A stretch of 32,425 nucleotides of DNA from Deltaproteobacteria bacterium (GCA_019310525.1 JAFDEE010000029.1:1-32425); one strand, 5' to 3'; shown: positions 17,157 to 25,948, numbered from the stretch's first letter. Numbers and translations are program-made. Notes: generated by a model not told the origin, from the letters alone.

Positions 17157-18245
17157 ATGGAAAAGAAACCCAGCACAGTCATCATGGCCCTTAGCGGCGG
17201 GGTGGACAGCTCCCTTGGAGCTGCGCTCCTGAAGCAAGCGGGATGGAAAGTCACCGGCGTGCACTTTCTGCTTCCAACCACTTCCACCCTTGCAGAAAAA
17301 AAGGTGCATCGGGCCGCGAGAGTCGCACGGCGGATCGGCATCCCTTTCGAAACCATTGACCTGAGGGACGACTTTACCCGCAAGATCATCCGCCCTTTCC
17401 AGGAGGCTTACCTCAAGGGGGAGACACCTAACCCCTGCGCCCTCTGTAACTCTCTCATCAAATTCGAAACCCTCCTGGGATTCGCCCGGGAAAAAGGAAT
17501 CGATTGCGTCGCAACCGGGCACTATGCCCGGGTACGACGGAATGCGGAGGGTCTTTACGAACTCCGAAGGGGGATCGAGCCCGGGAAAGAGCAGTCCTAT
17601 TTCCTGCACCGCCTCAACCAGAAATTCCTTTCCAGGATCCTCTTTCCCCTCGGGAACCTCACCAAGCGGGACGCACGGGAAATGGCACGGCGCTTTGAGC
17701 TGCCAACCGCTTCGGAACCCGAAAGCCAGGAAATCTGCTTCATCCCTGGAAACGACTATCGGGCCTTCCTGGAGCGAAACGTGGGAAAACATATTGTCAG
17801 TAAAGGAGATATCGTCAACCTGGAAGGAGAAAAAGTAGGGGAACACCTGGGGACATATCGTTATACCATCGGCCAGAGGCACGGGCTGGGAATCGCCTCT
17901 TCCCGGCCTTATTACGTCAGGGAGATCCGGGCAGTTGAAAACCTCCTGGTGGTGGGAAGGAAGGAAGATCTCCTCACAGACCGTCTCGAAGCGGAGGACT
18001 TCAACTGGGTGGAGGGAAAACCCGATGAAGGAGAACTGGATCTTACGGCCCAGATTAGATACAGGCACCGGGCGGCACCCGGGAGGTTGAGAATCCTGGG
18101 AAAGGGCCGTGTCGTCTTCAAATTCAGGGAGCCCCAGTGGGCCGTTACGCCCGGCCAGGCCCTTGTCTGCTACGATGGGGACAGGGTGGTCGGGGGTGGA
18201 TGGATCCGGACCGGAACCTTCAGCCCCCCAGATAGGCCTTCTTGA
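17157..18245 (+). CDS. mnmA: tRNA-specific 2-thiouridylase MnmA
   Basis: MnmA activates U34 of Lys, Glu and Gln tRNAs with ATP and inserts sulfur to form 2-thiouridine. The 362 residues include the PP-loop LSGGVDSS (12-19), NPCALCN (92-98) with the catalytic-type Cys97, GHYAR, the K-E-Q-SYFL segment (144-150), ESQEICFIP with Cys194, and the C-terminal beta-barrel domain (RYTIGQRHGLGI onward). Cys94 occupies the place of Asp99 in E. coli MnmA, so three cysteines (94, 97, 194) are available, as in forms proposed to hold an Fe-S cluster. No clear ribosome site precedes the ATG. It follows the NIL ferredoxin by 140 bases, and its end overlaps livF by 26 bases on the other strand. Confidence 0.95.
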   Translation: MEKKPSTVIMALSGGVDSSLGAALLKQAGWKVTGVHFLLPTTSTLAEKKVHRAARVARRIGIPFETIDLRDDFTRKIIRPFQEAYLKGETPNPCALCNSLIKFETLLGFAREKGIDCVATGHYARVRRNAEGLYELRRGIEPGKEQSYFLHRLNQKFLSRILFPLGNLTKRDAREMARRFELPTASEPESQEICFIPGNDYRAFLERNVGKHIVSKGDIVNLEGEKVGEHLGTYRYTIGQRHGLGIASSRPYYVREIRAVENLLVVGRKEDLLTDRLEAEDFNWVEGKPDEGELDLTAQIRYRHRAAPGRLRILGKGRVVFKFREPQWAVTPGQALVCYDGDRVVGGGWIRTGTFSPPDRPS

Positions 18246-18933
18246 CCTCGGGATTCTCCAGGAGTTCATGGGAAGGGCCCTGGAGCGCCAAATGGCCGTT
18301 TTCCAGCACGTAGGCCCTTTTTGCGAATTGAAGGGCCAGCCGGGCGTTCTGCTCCACCAGTAGAATGGCGGTTCCTTCCTCGTTGATCTCCTTGAGAGAA
18401 TCGAACACCGTCAGCATCAGCAGGGGGGCCAGACCCATGGAGGGTTCGTCCAGGAGCATGATCCGCCTGCCGCTCACGAAGGCCCTTCCAACGGCCAGCA
18501 TTTGCTGTTCTCCCCCACTCAGGGTGCCCGCCTTCTGGCCCTTCCGTTCCTCCAGGCGCGGGAAGATCCTGAAGACCCGCTGAATGTCCGATTCGACTCC
18601 CTCCCGGTCTTTCCTGGCAAAGGCGGCCAGCTTCAAGTTTTCCAGCACGGTGAGGTTTCCGAATAGGCGCCGTCCCTCCGGCACATGGGAAATGCCGAGT
18701 CGGCTCACCACCTTGTCAGCCGGGTACTTGAGCATGTCCTTCCCCTCGAAGGTCATCCGCGTTCCGGCCTCTACCGGCACGACCCTGGATATGGCTCGAA
18801 GCGTGGTGCTCTTCCCCGCGCCGTTGGCCCCGATGATGCATACGGTCTCCTTCTCCTCAATATTGAAATCGATCCCGTGCAGAGCAACGATCTTGCCGTA
18901 GGATACGCGAAGGTTTTCTACAGAAAGCAACAT
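18220..18933 (-). CDS. livF: Branched-chain amino acid ABC transporter ATPase LivF
   Basis: One of the two ATPases driving a LivHM-type importer. From ATG 18931-18933 it has 237 residues with Walker A GANGAGKST, the Q-loop region, the LSGGEQQ signature, Walker B IMLLDEPSMGLAP and the H-loop region replaced by LLVEQNARLAL, as is normal for LivF. The start falls one base after the livG stop, so translation is coupled; the upstream GGAGAGG is within the livG end. The gene is last in the livKHMGF operon and overlaps the end of the convergent mnmA by 26 bases. Substrate could be leucine, isoleucine, valine, or an amide or urea compound. Confidence 0.94.
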   Translation of the reverse strand: MLLSVENLRVSYGKIVALHGIDFNIEEKETVCIIGANGAGKSTTLRAISRVVPVEAGTRMTFEGKDMLKYPADKVVSRLGISHVPEGRRLFGNLTVLENLKLAAFARKDREGVESDIQRVFRIFPRLEERKGQKAGTLSGGEQQMLAVGRAFVSGRRIMLLDEPSMGLAPLLMLTVFDSLKEINEEGTAILLVEQNARLALQFAKRAYVLENGHLALQGPSHELLENPEVKKAYLGG

Positions 18934-18934
18934 T

Positions 18935-19705
18935 TTATTCCAACCTCTCCTTGCCAAGGTAGGCGTCGATGACCTTGGGGTTGTTTTGGATTTCTTCCGG
19001 GGTACCCTCTGCTATGACTTCACCGAAGACCAAGGTCTGGATGCGCTCGCAGAGTTCCATCACGACCTTCAGGCGGTGTTCGATGAGAAAAATGGCCAGG
19101 CCCAGCTCCTCGTGGACCTGGCGGATGATGCCCATCATGTCCACCAGCTCCTCGGGAGTCATCCCCACGGTGGGTTCATCCAGAAACAGGATCTTGGGTT
19201 CCATGGCCAAGGCCCGCGCCATCTCGACCCGCCTCTGGGCCCCATAGGGCAGATTGAGCACGACCTGGCTTGCGAATTGCTCGATCTTCATCATCTTCAT
19301 GAGCCGGAAAGCGATCTCCTCGCTCTCCTTTTCTTCCCTGTTTCGCTTGGCCGTTCCGAAGAAGGCCCCGGCCAGTCCATAGGTAAGCTTGGAGTAACGC
19401 GCCATCTTGATGTGCTCAAGAACGGTCATGTGCCTCCAAAGCCGCATTTCCTGGAAGGTCCTGCCCAGACCCCTCGAGGCGATCTCGTGGGGGAAGTGCC
19501 CGACGATATTCTCTCCATCCAGGTACACATCCCCTTGGCTCGGCCGGTAGACACCGGTAATGAGGTTGAAGATGGTGGTCTTTCCCGCGCCGTTCGGCCC
19601 GATCAGGCCCCGGATCTGGCCCGGCTCTATCTCCAGGTTGTAATCGTGGACCGCCCGCAGCCCGCCGAAGTAATGGGTCATATGGTCTACCCGAAGCAAC
19701 GCCAT
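18935..19705 (-). CDS. livG: Branched-chain amino acid ABC transporter ATPase LivG
   Basis: The larger of the paired importer ATPases, 256 residues from MALLRVDHM. It shows Walker [21 protein letters not shown] (a LivG hallmark around the Q-loop), the ABC signature in the variant form [16 protein letters not shown], Walker [14 protein letters not shown] and [14 protein letters not shown]. The start at 19705 has GAGGTG six bases upstream; the open frame runs back into livM but has no family features there. The gap from the livM stop is 14 bases and the gap to livF is one base, so both ATPases share a transcript. Confidence 0.95.
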   Translation of the reverse strand: MALLRVDHMTHYFGGLRAVHDYNLEIEPGQIRGLIGPNGAGKTTIFNLITGVYRPSQGDVYLDGENIVGHFPHEIASRGLGRTFQEMRLWRHMTVLEHIKMARYSKLTYGLAGAFFGTAKRNREEKESEEIAFRLMKMMKIEQFASQVVLNLPYGAQRRVEMARALAMEPKILFLDEPTVGMTPEELVDMMGIIRQVHEELGLAIFLIEHRLKVVMELCERIQTLVFGEVIAEGTPEEIQNNPKVIDAYLGKERLE

Positions 19706-19719
19706 GCCCGCACCTCTTT

Positions 19720-21015
19720 TCACATTCTTCTTTTCGGTTTCAAGATCTCCCGGACATCGAATTCCCGGAAAGCGATCAGCCCGGTCGGCCTGAAGATCAT
19801 CACCAGGATGAGCAGCAACGGAATGATGATCCACTTGTAGATCCCAAGAGGTCGGAGGGCCTCGCCCAAGATACTCATCCCTACGGCCCCCACTATGGAA
19901 CCCACCACCGAGTTCAATCCCCCGAGATAGACCATGGCCAGCACGTCGGCGAGTTTCTGGATCCCGAAATCCCCCGGATTGGCATATCGGATCACGTGGG
20001 CGTAAAGTCCCCCCGCCACGCCCGCCCAGAATGCCGCGAACATGAAGGTGACGACCTTGGTGCGCCTGGTATTGACCGTCATGGCATCGGCCGCCGATTC
20101 GTCATCTCGTACCGCGTTGGCGGCCTTCCCGAGGGTGCTCCTGACGAAGTTGTTAATGATCCAGACGCAGAGAACGGTCCAGATAAACACGGTCAGGAGG
20201 CTGGACCATCCCGGCTGGCTGCTCAAGCCCCTGGGGCCTCCGACGATTTCCAGGTTTTCGATCAGGCTCTTGACTATAAACATGAAGGCCAGGGAGATGA
20301 TGGCCAGGTAGTCCCCCCGGGTCCGAAAGGATGGAACGGCGATGACGAGGGCCCCGACGGAGGCCAACAGGCCTCCCAGGACCAGGGCGACCGGGTACAG
20401 ATAGGGCCCGATGGCGGGCGGAAGGAGGGGGGCGCCGAAAAGCTTGTCCTTCACGAAGAAAAGGACCGTGATCACCGACGCTCCGTAAGCCCCCAGGGCC
20501 AGGAATCCCGGGTGGGAACAAGAAAACTCTCCCATATAACCGTTCACCACGTTGAGGCTCAGGGTGATCATCACGGCGATCAGGCTGAGCTTTAGGGTGA
20601 GAAGCCTATAGGCGCTCACATCGGACCATATGTAAAAAACCGCGTAGAGCAACGCGAGATGAAGGACCGCCGAGACGCCATAGGGATATTGGATGAGTTT
20701 GCCAGCGATTCGGTTGGTCAAAGGGGAGAGGTACTTCGCAACCACTGAAATGGGAATTACGTAAATCAGCCCGACGAACATAAGGCATTTCGGGAGCAGC
20801 AAGGGTTTTTTCAGGATGAGGGTTACCCCGAAGAGCGCCGGGACCTTTTCCAGCCCCAGAACCTCCGATAGGGCGTCTCCCAGGTAGTACTCCAGCACCA
20901 CCGCCACCAGGGCCCCGAAGATCCAGCCCAGGACCGGAATCCCGGAAAACCACCTTCGAATTCTTCCCCTGCCCGTCGATTGGTCCGGAGAGATGGGGGA
21001 ATATGTTTTTTCCAT
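19720..21015 (-). CDS. livM: Branched-chain amino acid ABC transporter permease LivM
   Basis: Inner-membrane permease of 431 residues. It has an N-terminal extension with several hydrophobic segments (about 30-150), then the conserved core of about eight helices starting at LKLSLIAVMITLSLNVVNGYMGEFSCSHPGFLALGAYG. The cytoplasmic EAA-like loop is present (TLGKAANAVRDDESAADAMTVNTRRTKVVTF). ATG 21015 is preferred because AGAGGAAA lies just upstream; a frame 15 codons longer starts at an ATG-poor region. It is 63 bases after livH and 14 bases before livG. Confidence 0.94.
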   Translation of the reverse strand: MEKTYSPISPDQSTGRGRIRRWFSGIPVLGWIFGALVAVVLEYYLGDALSEVLGLEKVPALFGVTLILKKPLLLPKCLMFVGLIYVIPISVVAKYLSPLTNRIAGKLIQYPYGVSAVLHLALLYAVFYIWSDVSAYRLLTLKLSLIAVMITLSLNVVNGYMGEFSCSHPGFLALGAYGASVITVLFFVKDKLFGAPLLPPAIGPYLYPVALVLGGLLASVGALVIAVPSFRTRGDYLAIISLAFMFIVKSLIENLEIVGGPRGLSSQPGWSSLLTVFIWTVLCVWIINNFVRSTLGKAANAVRDDESAADAMTVNTRRTKVVTFMFAAFWAGVAGGLYAHVIRYANPGDFGIQKLADVLAMVYLGGLNSVVGSIVGAVGMSILGEALRPLGIYKWIIIPLLLILVMIFRPTGLIAFREFDVREILKPKRRM

Positions 21016-21078
21016 GTCGTTTCCTCTTCTCCTCATTCCGTTTGAAAAATCCTGCGACAAGTGAAGGCAGGAAGGCGC

Positions 21079-22002
21079 TCAAAGCCTGAGACGCGCGCTG
21101 TAAGGCTCTCCGAAAAAGCCGTGGGGCCTGAAGACGAGTATGAGCAGGATGATGGAATAGGCGATCAGGTCCCGCAGGGTGGAGGGAAAAATCATGGCCA
21201 CGAAGATTTCGATGAAGCCCAGCAGGAATCCGGCAAGGGTTGCTCCCATGATGGAACCCCTGCCCCCGAGGATGGCGGCCACGAAGGCCTTCCAACCATA
21301 AATGATACCCATATAGGGATCGAGGACCGGGTAGGCGACGCCGAAGAGGATGCCGGCCACGGCCGCCAAGGCCGATCCGATTCCGAAGGTCATGGCCGCG
21401 ATGGTATTCAAAGGGACGCCCATCAGGGGAACCACCACGTAGTCGAAGGCCATGGCCCGCATGGCCATGCCGTACTTGGTCCGCCTGACGAACTGATGGA
21501 GGGCCAGCATAAACATGACTGAGACGAGCACAATGACGATCTTTTTATTGGTCACGAATACGCCGCCCATATTGTAAGTGACGGTCTGGATCAAGGGCGG
21601 AAAACTGATCCGCCTGGCCCCGAAAAGGGCCAGGATGCCGGTCTCAAGGATGATTCCGATCATGAGCCCCGTAATGGCGGCCGAAGCCCTGGGGGCGTCC
21701 CTCAGGGGCCGGTAGCCGATCCGCTCCACCAGCATCCCCAGGAACGAATTGAGAAACATGGAGATCAGGATGGTCAAGACCAGGATCAACCAGTTGGGCA
21801 GGGTGTTTGCTCCGAGGGATGCCAGGGCGAGGATACAGGAGGCCACCCCGAAACCGATATAGGCCCCCACCATGAAGATGTCGCCATGGGCGAAGTTGAA
21901 GAGCATCAGGATGCTGTACACCATGGAGTATCCCAGGGCGATCAGGGCATAAAAACTCCCCCACTGAAGCGCGTTTACCAGGTTTTGGAGGAAGAAAACC
22001 AT
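21079..22002 (-). CDS. livH: Branched-chain amino acid ABC transporter permease LivH
   Basis: The second permease, 307 residues with about eight hydrophobic helices. Family motifs are LQWGSFYALIALGYSMVYSI and LMLFNFAHGDIFMVGAYIG near the N-terminus, and the cytoplasmic loop RRTKYGMAMRAMAFDYVVVPLMGV. AAGGAG lies eight bases before the ATG. It follows livK after a 154-base gap that holds a strong GC hairpin. LivH with LivM forms the membrane channel, receiving substrate from periplasmic LivK. Confidence 0.95.
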   Translation of the reverse strand: MVFFLQNLVNALQWGSFYALIALGYSMVYSILMLFNFAHGDIFMVGAYIGFGVASCILALASLGANTLPNWLILVLTILISMFLNSFLGMLVERIGYRPLRDAPRASAAITGLMIGIILETGILALFGARRISFPPLIQTVTYNMGGVFVTNKKIVIVLVSVMFMLALHQFVRRTKYGMAMRAMAFDYVVVPLMGVPLNTIAAMTFGIGSALAAVAGILFGVAYPVLDPYMGIIYGWKAFVAAILGGRGSIMGATLAGFLLGFIEIFVAMIFPSTLRDLIAYSIILLILVFRPHGFFGEPYSARLRL

Positions 22003-22028
22003 CGAGTGTTCTCCTTGTATTCGTGGAA

Positions 22029-22065
22029 GGGGCGGGCGTGGTCTTTTTCTTGCCCCACCCGCCCC
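22029..22065 (-). terminator. GC hairpin between livK and livH
   Basis: GGGGCGGG (22029-22036) and CCCGCCCC (22058-22065) form a perfect 8-bp stem. Several imperfect pairs extend it inward. A weaker CTCCCG/CGGGAG stem lies nearer livK. No T run follows on the minus strand. Such a stem may reduce read-through, keeping the binding protein more abundant than the permeases, and may protect the livK message end. Confidence 0.45.
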
Positions 22066-22156
22066 CGAGTGGTCGCTTCGTCGTCCCCGGGGTCTCCAGG
22101 GCCCGGGCGCTCCCGACTATTCCGGGAGAAAAGGGATCGCCCGCAAGCCTTGGACC

Positions 22157-23329
22157 CTATGGACAAACGGACTTGTAAAACTCGAATTCACCCTTCTCGC
22201 TGATCCGGACGATGACGGCGCACTTGATGGGATCCCCCTCCTCCGTGAAGGTCATCTTTCCGGTGATTCCGTGGAAATCCTTGATCTTGGCCATGGCATC
22301 CCTGACGGCCTTTCGGTCTTTCCCGATCCTCCCCGTGAGCTTGCCGCAACTCTCGATGGCCTTTTGGACGATGTGGAGGGAATCCCACGTCAGGGCGGCG
22401 ACATCATCAGGAACATATCCGTATTTTCCGCGGTACCGATCGATGAATTCCTTGGTCGCACCCGTGGCACCGGCCGCCGCGTAGTGGGTGCTGAAAAAGA
22501 GACCGTAGCAATCCTTGCCGCACAGGTTGACGGTCTCGGCCGAGCCCCAGCTGTCGCTCCCCACGATAGGCTTGTTGAAACCCAGCTCATGGGCCTGCTG
22601 AACGATCAGGGCCACCTCGTTGTAATACTGGGGGGTGAAGAGGACTTCGGCGCCCGACTTGATGATGTTGGTCAACTGGGAGCTGAAATCGGCGTCCTTG
22701 GTGGTGAAGCTCTCAAAGGCCACCACAGACCCGGGCCCGTGGATGTCTTCCCAGGCCTTCTTGAAAAACTCGGCAAGGCCCTTGGGATAGTCGCTGGCCA
22801 CGTCGTAAAGAACCGCGGCCTTCTTGAAGCCGAATTCCTTGGTGATGAAATTGGCCACCACCGGCCCCTGGAAAGGATCCAGGAAGCACCCCCTGAATAC
22901 AAAGGGGCGATCCTTGGTCGTGTCCGGATTCGTGGACCAGGGGCTGATCATGGGGGTCTTGTAATTGTCGGCCACTCCTCCCGCCGGCACGGCCTGCTTG
23001 GAGGACTGGGGACCAACGATGACCAGGACCTCGTCCTCCGTGATCATTTTGGTCTGGACCTTTACGGCCGATTCGGCCTTTGATTCATTGTCCTCGATGA
23101 CGAGTTCCACCGGATAGCGTTTTCCCCCAACCTCAATTCCCCCGGCGGCCTTGACGTCTTCAAGCCACATCTCCGCCGCGTACTTGGTACCCTCGCCCAC
23201 CTTGGGGATATCCCCTGTGAGGGGAGCATTAATTCCGATCTTGATGGTTTTCACTCTTCCCCAGGTGCATGGGGAAAGCAACAGACCGACAAGAAGAAAC
23301 AGGGTAATCGTTACCAGGCCTTTTTTCAT
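22157..23329 (-). CDS. livK: Branched-chain amino acid ABC transporter binding protein LivK
   Basis: Periplasmic type I binding protein of 390 residues that delivers substrate to LivHM. The N-terminus is a Sec signal peptide (MKKGLVTITLFLLVGLLLS, then PCTWG). LSPC is a poor lipobox, so a lipoprotein is possible but not favoured. The mature part begins KTIKIGINAPLTGDIPKVGEG, the standard opening of the Peripla_BP_6 family, with VGPQSSKQAVPAGGVADNYKTPMISPWSTNP binding-loop features. AAGGAG lies seven bases before ATG 23329; the upstream in-frame codons lack a site. It leads the operon. Ligand class (aliphatic amino acid versus amide, urea or aromatic acid) is not decidable by eye. Confidence 0.94.
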   Translation of the reverse strand: MKKGLVTITLFLLVGLLLSPCTWGRVKTIKIGINAPLTGDIPKVGEGTKYAAEMWLEDVKAAGGIEVGGKRYPVELVIEDNESKAESAVKVQTKMITEDEVLVIVGPQSSKQAVPAGGVADNYKTPMISPWSTNPDTTKDRPFVFRGCFLDPFQGPVVANFITKEFGFKKAAVLYDVASDYPKGLAEFFKKAWEDIHGPGSVVAFESFTTKDADFSSQLTNIIKSGAEVLFTPQYYNEVALIVQQAHELGFNKPIVGSDSWGSAETVNLCGKDCYGLFFSTHYAAAGATGATKEFIDRYRGKYGYVPDDVAALTWDSLHIVQKAIESCGKLTGRIGKDRKAVRDAMAKIKDFHGITGKMTFTEEGDPIKCAVIVRISEKGEFEFYKSVCP

Positions 23330-23927
23330 TGTATTCTCCTTTCCTCCGAAAAAAAGGTTGACGATATGCAATACCCTGCTCTCTGGCGGGTATCGGTTTC
23401 AAACTGGATGGAAAAACTATGGGAGATTGAGGTAATCCCTCTGGGTTATTAGAGATTAATTGGGTCTTCTGGGTTATATTTGAACCTTTGCAAAACGTCT
23501 GACTTCGCCCAATCTTCCGCCTCCGTCACGGCTACGGCGTCGTGACAAGCCCGCTCGACAGCCAGCGGGCAAGCTGCATCAGACTCAGATTTCAATCCTC
23601 GAAATACTTAATGTATTCCTGTGGTTGAAATATTCGTCTTCCTTGACCTTGAACAAAATCGAACGTTTTTCAAAGGTCCCATACCGGGAGGTAATTGCAC
23701 GTATTCACCAACCCAGGGGACCTTTCAGTAGAGTTGATGTGGAAACAGGAAATACACGATGTATATTTTCATATATGAATTTTGGCTTGATAGCACACAT
23801 GATGATCGTTTTCAATCCCTTTTTCCCCTCCCCTGACATTCCGCCTCAAGTTTTGCCTTGATCCTCCGATGCCTTTTACCCATAATCCCTGAAACCACCT
23901 TTCGAGGACTGATTTTCATTCAAGCCT
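23330..23927. other. Gene-free 598-base gap between livK and mtaB
   Basis: This divergent gap holds the leader and promoter area of livK, repeat copy 2 (23483-23678) and 249 bases before mtaB. Near livK there is an ATACCC/GGGTAT inverted pair (23371-23393), and the 10-mer TCTGGGTTAT occurs twice (23440 and 23468). No coding frame has family features; the 78-codon plus-strand frame starting inside the repeat is not credible. I could not identify a convincing promoter for either gene. Confidence 0.5.
23483..23678. repeat. Dispersed palindromic repeat, copy 2
   Basis: A 196-bp element ending in ACGTTTTTCAAAGGTC (23663-23678), whose complement appears with two mismatches at 23483-23498. It matches copy 1 (13329-13495) along most of its length, including CCAATCTcc, AATCCTC-AAATAC-AATGTAT and a near-identical last 46 bases. 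The left half carries extra sequence with two hairpins, GTCACG/CGTGAC (23525-23546) and GCCCGCT/AGCGGGC (23549-23570). Copy 1 also has a CCCGCT/AGCGGG hairpin, but at a different place in the element. Confidence 0.85.
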
Positions 23928-25241
23928 ATGGAAAAAACGACCTTCCGCATCATCACCTTGGGCTGCAAGGTGAACCAATACGAATCCGCCTACCTGAGGG
24001 AAGTCCTCCTTGGGGCCGGCTGGGTCGAAGCCCGCGACCGGGAAAAGGCGGATGTCTCCATCGTGAATACCTGCATCGTAACAGGGCGGGCCGCCTACCA
24101 ATCCCGCCAAGCCCTTCGAAAAGCCGTAAGGGAGAATCCCGGGGGCTGGGCCGCGGCGGTCGGATGCTATGCCCAGGTCTTCCCCGAAGAACTCCAGGAG
24201 ATCGAGGGGGTGCGCCTGGTGGCCGGAAACAGGGAAAAGATCCGCCTGCCTGCGCTCCTGATGAAATCAGTAAATTCGGGGGATCGGTTGTGCCTGCGGG
24301 AGGCGTTCATGCCAGAAGAAGATTTCGATCGGCTCCCCGTGTCCCGTTTCATGGACAGGACCCGGGCCTTTCTGAAGGTCCAGGACGGGTGCCGTTCCTT
24401 CTGCAGTTATTGTATCGTCCCCTATTCCAGGGGGCCCCTGAGGAGCTTGGAACCTGAGGACGTACTCACCGGTTTGCGTTCCTTCGCAAGGGAAGGGTAC
24501 CGGGAAGTGGTGCTGACCGGGATCCACCTTGGGAAATACGGGGTGGACCTCCGTCCGGCTGTGGATCTCAAGGGACTCCTGAAACGAATCGGGCGGGAAC
24601 GGCTCCCTTTGCGGATTCGATTGAGTTCCCTTCATCCCGACGAAATAGACAGGGAATTGATCGAGATGGCCGGTTCCGAAGGTTGGCTCTGTCCCCATTT
24701 CCACATTTCTCTCCAGAGCGGAGATGACGGTGTGCTGAAAAGGATGGGCCGACAATACAGGGCCCGGGATTTTTCAGACCTTGTTGCAGTCATTCATGAG
24801 ACCATCCCCCTTGCGGCCATCGGGGTGGACCTGATCGCGGGATTCCCGGGTGAAGGCCCCGAGGCCTTCAAAAACACCTACCGCTTGATAGAGAACCTGC
24901 CCGTATCCTATCTCCATGTCTTTCCGTTCTCCGCCAGGAAAGGAACCCCCGCGGCGGACTTCCCTGATCAAATCCGCCCCGGGGACATCAAGGAACGGGC
25001 CCGGGAGCTCCGCAGGCTGGGACAGAGGAAACGAAGGGCCTTCCACCAGTCTTGCATCGGCCGTATCCTTCCCGTATTGAGCGAAGGGTGGGAGAACGAA
25101 GACACGGGAATCGCCAGGGGTTGGACGGACAACTATGTGCCCGTTCGGTTCCCCTCCCCTGGAGAGGAAAGAAACCGAATCCTTCCCGTTTTACTGGAAA
25201 AAATGACCCCTCAAGGGGTGGTGGGGAAGGTGATTTCGTAA
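23928..25241 (+). CDS. mtaB: tRNA methylthiotransferase MtaB (ms2t6A37)
   Basis: A radical-SAM enzyme that adds a methylthio group to t6A at position 37 of ANN-decoding tRNAs. The 437 residues have the UPF0004 domain with Cys13, Cys49 and Cys80 (LGCKVNQYES, NTCIVTGRA, VGCYAQ), which bind the auxiliary cluster. The radical-SAM triad GCRSFCSYCIVPYSRG follows (Cys155, 159, 162), and then a C-terminal TRAM-like region (about 375-437). LGCKVNQYES and AAYQSRQALRK distinguish MtaB from MiaB and RimO. The start lacks a good ribosome site, but the next in-frame ATG is far inside. It converges on the 107-residue protein gene. Confidence 0.94.
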   Translation: MEKTTFRIITLGCKVNQYESAYLREVLLGAGWVEARDREKADVSIVNTCIVTGRAAYQSRQALRKAVRENPGGWAAAVGCYAQVFPEELQEIEGVRLVAGNREKIRLPALLMKSVNSGDRLCLREAFMPEEDFDRLPVSRFMDRTRAFLKVQDGCRSFCSYCIVPYSRGPLRSLEPEDVLTGLRSFAREGYREVVLTGIHLGKYGVDLRPAVDLKGLLKRIGRERLPLRIRLSSLHPDEIDRELIEMAGSEGWLCPHFHISLQSGDDGVLKRMGRQYRARDFSDLVAVIHETIPLAAIGVDLIAGFPGEGPEAFKNTYRLIENLPVSYLHVFPFSARKGTPAADFPDQIRPGDIKERARELRRLGQRKRRAFHQSCIGRILPVLSEGWENEDTGIARGWTDNYVPVRFPSPGEERNRILPVLLEKMTPQGVVGKVIS

Positions 25242-25369
25242 TCGCGGTATCCCTTTCCGAAGTAATCTACCAAAGAACGCCTGACCCGTGCCCGAATCCC
25301 GGGAATCCTCCTCACCATCGGATCCATCCTGCTCCTTCGGATTTCCCCATGTCACCTTTCCCGCCCACT

Positions 25370-25693
25370 CTACTCCCGGTTCCGGCCTTCCTCAGCCTCC
25401 GCCATAAGGCGCCCGACCATGCGGTTTACGGCATCGGGAAAATTCTCCACCGCCTCGGCGAGGTTACTGGCTTCTATGGCGCACTGAATCGGCACAGGAC
25501 GCCCGTCCGGGGCCATCAACTGGGTGTTTCCCATGAAAAGGACTTCCCGGTCTTCATCGGGGGTCCCGTCCGGCTTTACCGGGCTGAGCCGGTGAATCGC
25601 CCCGGTCTTCCCGTCCGTGTAAGTCTCCTCCAGGTAAAGGCCCTTCGGATCCATGTGGATCTCCACGAATGGTTTTCTTTCTTCTCCGCCCAT
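25370..25693 (-). CDS. Unknown 107-residue cytoplasmic protein
   Basis: I do not recognise the family. The product has no signal peptide or membrane segment. It begins MGGEERKPFVEIHMDPKGLYLEETYTDGK and continues with alternating short strands (IHRLSPVKPDG, REVLFMGNTQLM, PVPIQCAIEA). It ends in an acidic helix, NLAEAVENFPDAVNRMVGRLMAEAEEG. The layout suggests a small beta-rich domain plus a C-terminal helix. The start at 25693 has AAAGGA seven bases upstream. The frame stays open 58 codons further, but that part is proline- and glycine-rich and looks non-coding. It lies 255 bases after the M20 peptidase gene on the same strand. Confidence 0.65.
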   Translation of the reverse strand: MGGEERKPFVEIHMDPKGLYLEETYTDGKTGAIHRLSPVKPDGTPDEDREVLFMGNTQLMAPDGRPVPIQCAIEASNLAEAVENFPDAVNRMVGRLMAEAEEGRNRE

Positions 25694-25911
25694 GTTCTTT
25701 CCTTTCCGGTTTGGCAGGCGAGCCGGCAGACTCGCTGCGGGGTCCTTGTAAAAGACGGCTGCTTTGTGGCTCCCCGGTAAAGTTCCCGTTCCTCCCGGGT
25801 CCTGGGGAAGGTCAGGGGCCTGTCCAGCCGCCCGGTGATACCGGTCCCTACCGTGGGGATCGGTCATCCTGCAGCAAGTGTATCCTGTTGCTTTTCTTCT
25901 TCTCCTTTACA

Positions 25912-25939
25912 GGGGTAGGGATAAAAACGGCCCTGCCCC
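25912..25939. terminator. Hairpin just after the M20 peptidase gene
   Basis: GGGGTAGGG (25912-25920) and CCCTGCCCC (25931-25939) make a 9-bp stem with one non-Watson-Crick pair around a 10-base loop, starting nine bases past the peptidase stop. The loop, not the tail, carries the T run on the minus strand. It is a possible terminator separating the peptidase from the small gene. Confidence 0.35.
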
Positions 25940-25948
25940 TATTCCCTA

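Noticed and set aside
23625-23861. A 78-codon plus-strand open frame before mtaB
   Set aside because: It starts within repeat copy 2, lacks a ribosome site and has no recognisable domain.
25694-25867. N-terminal extension of the 107-residue protein to 165 residues
   Set aside because: The extra 58 codons look non-coding, and the internal ATG at 25693 has a clear ribosome site.
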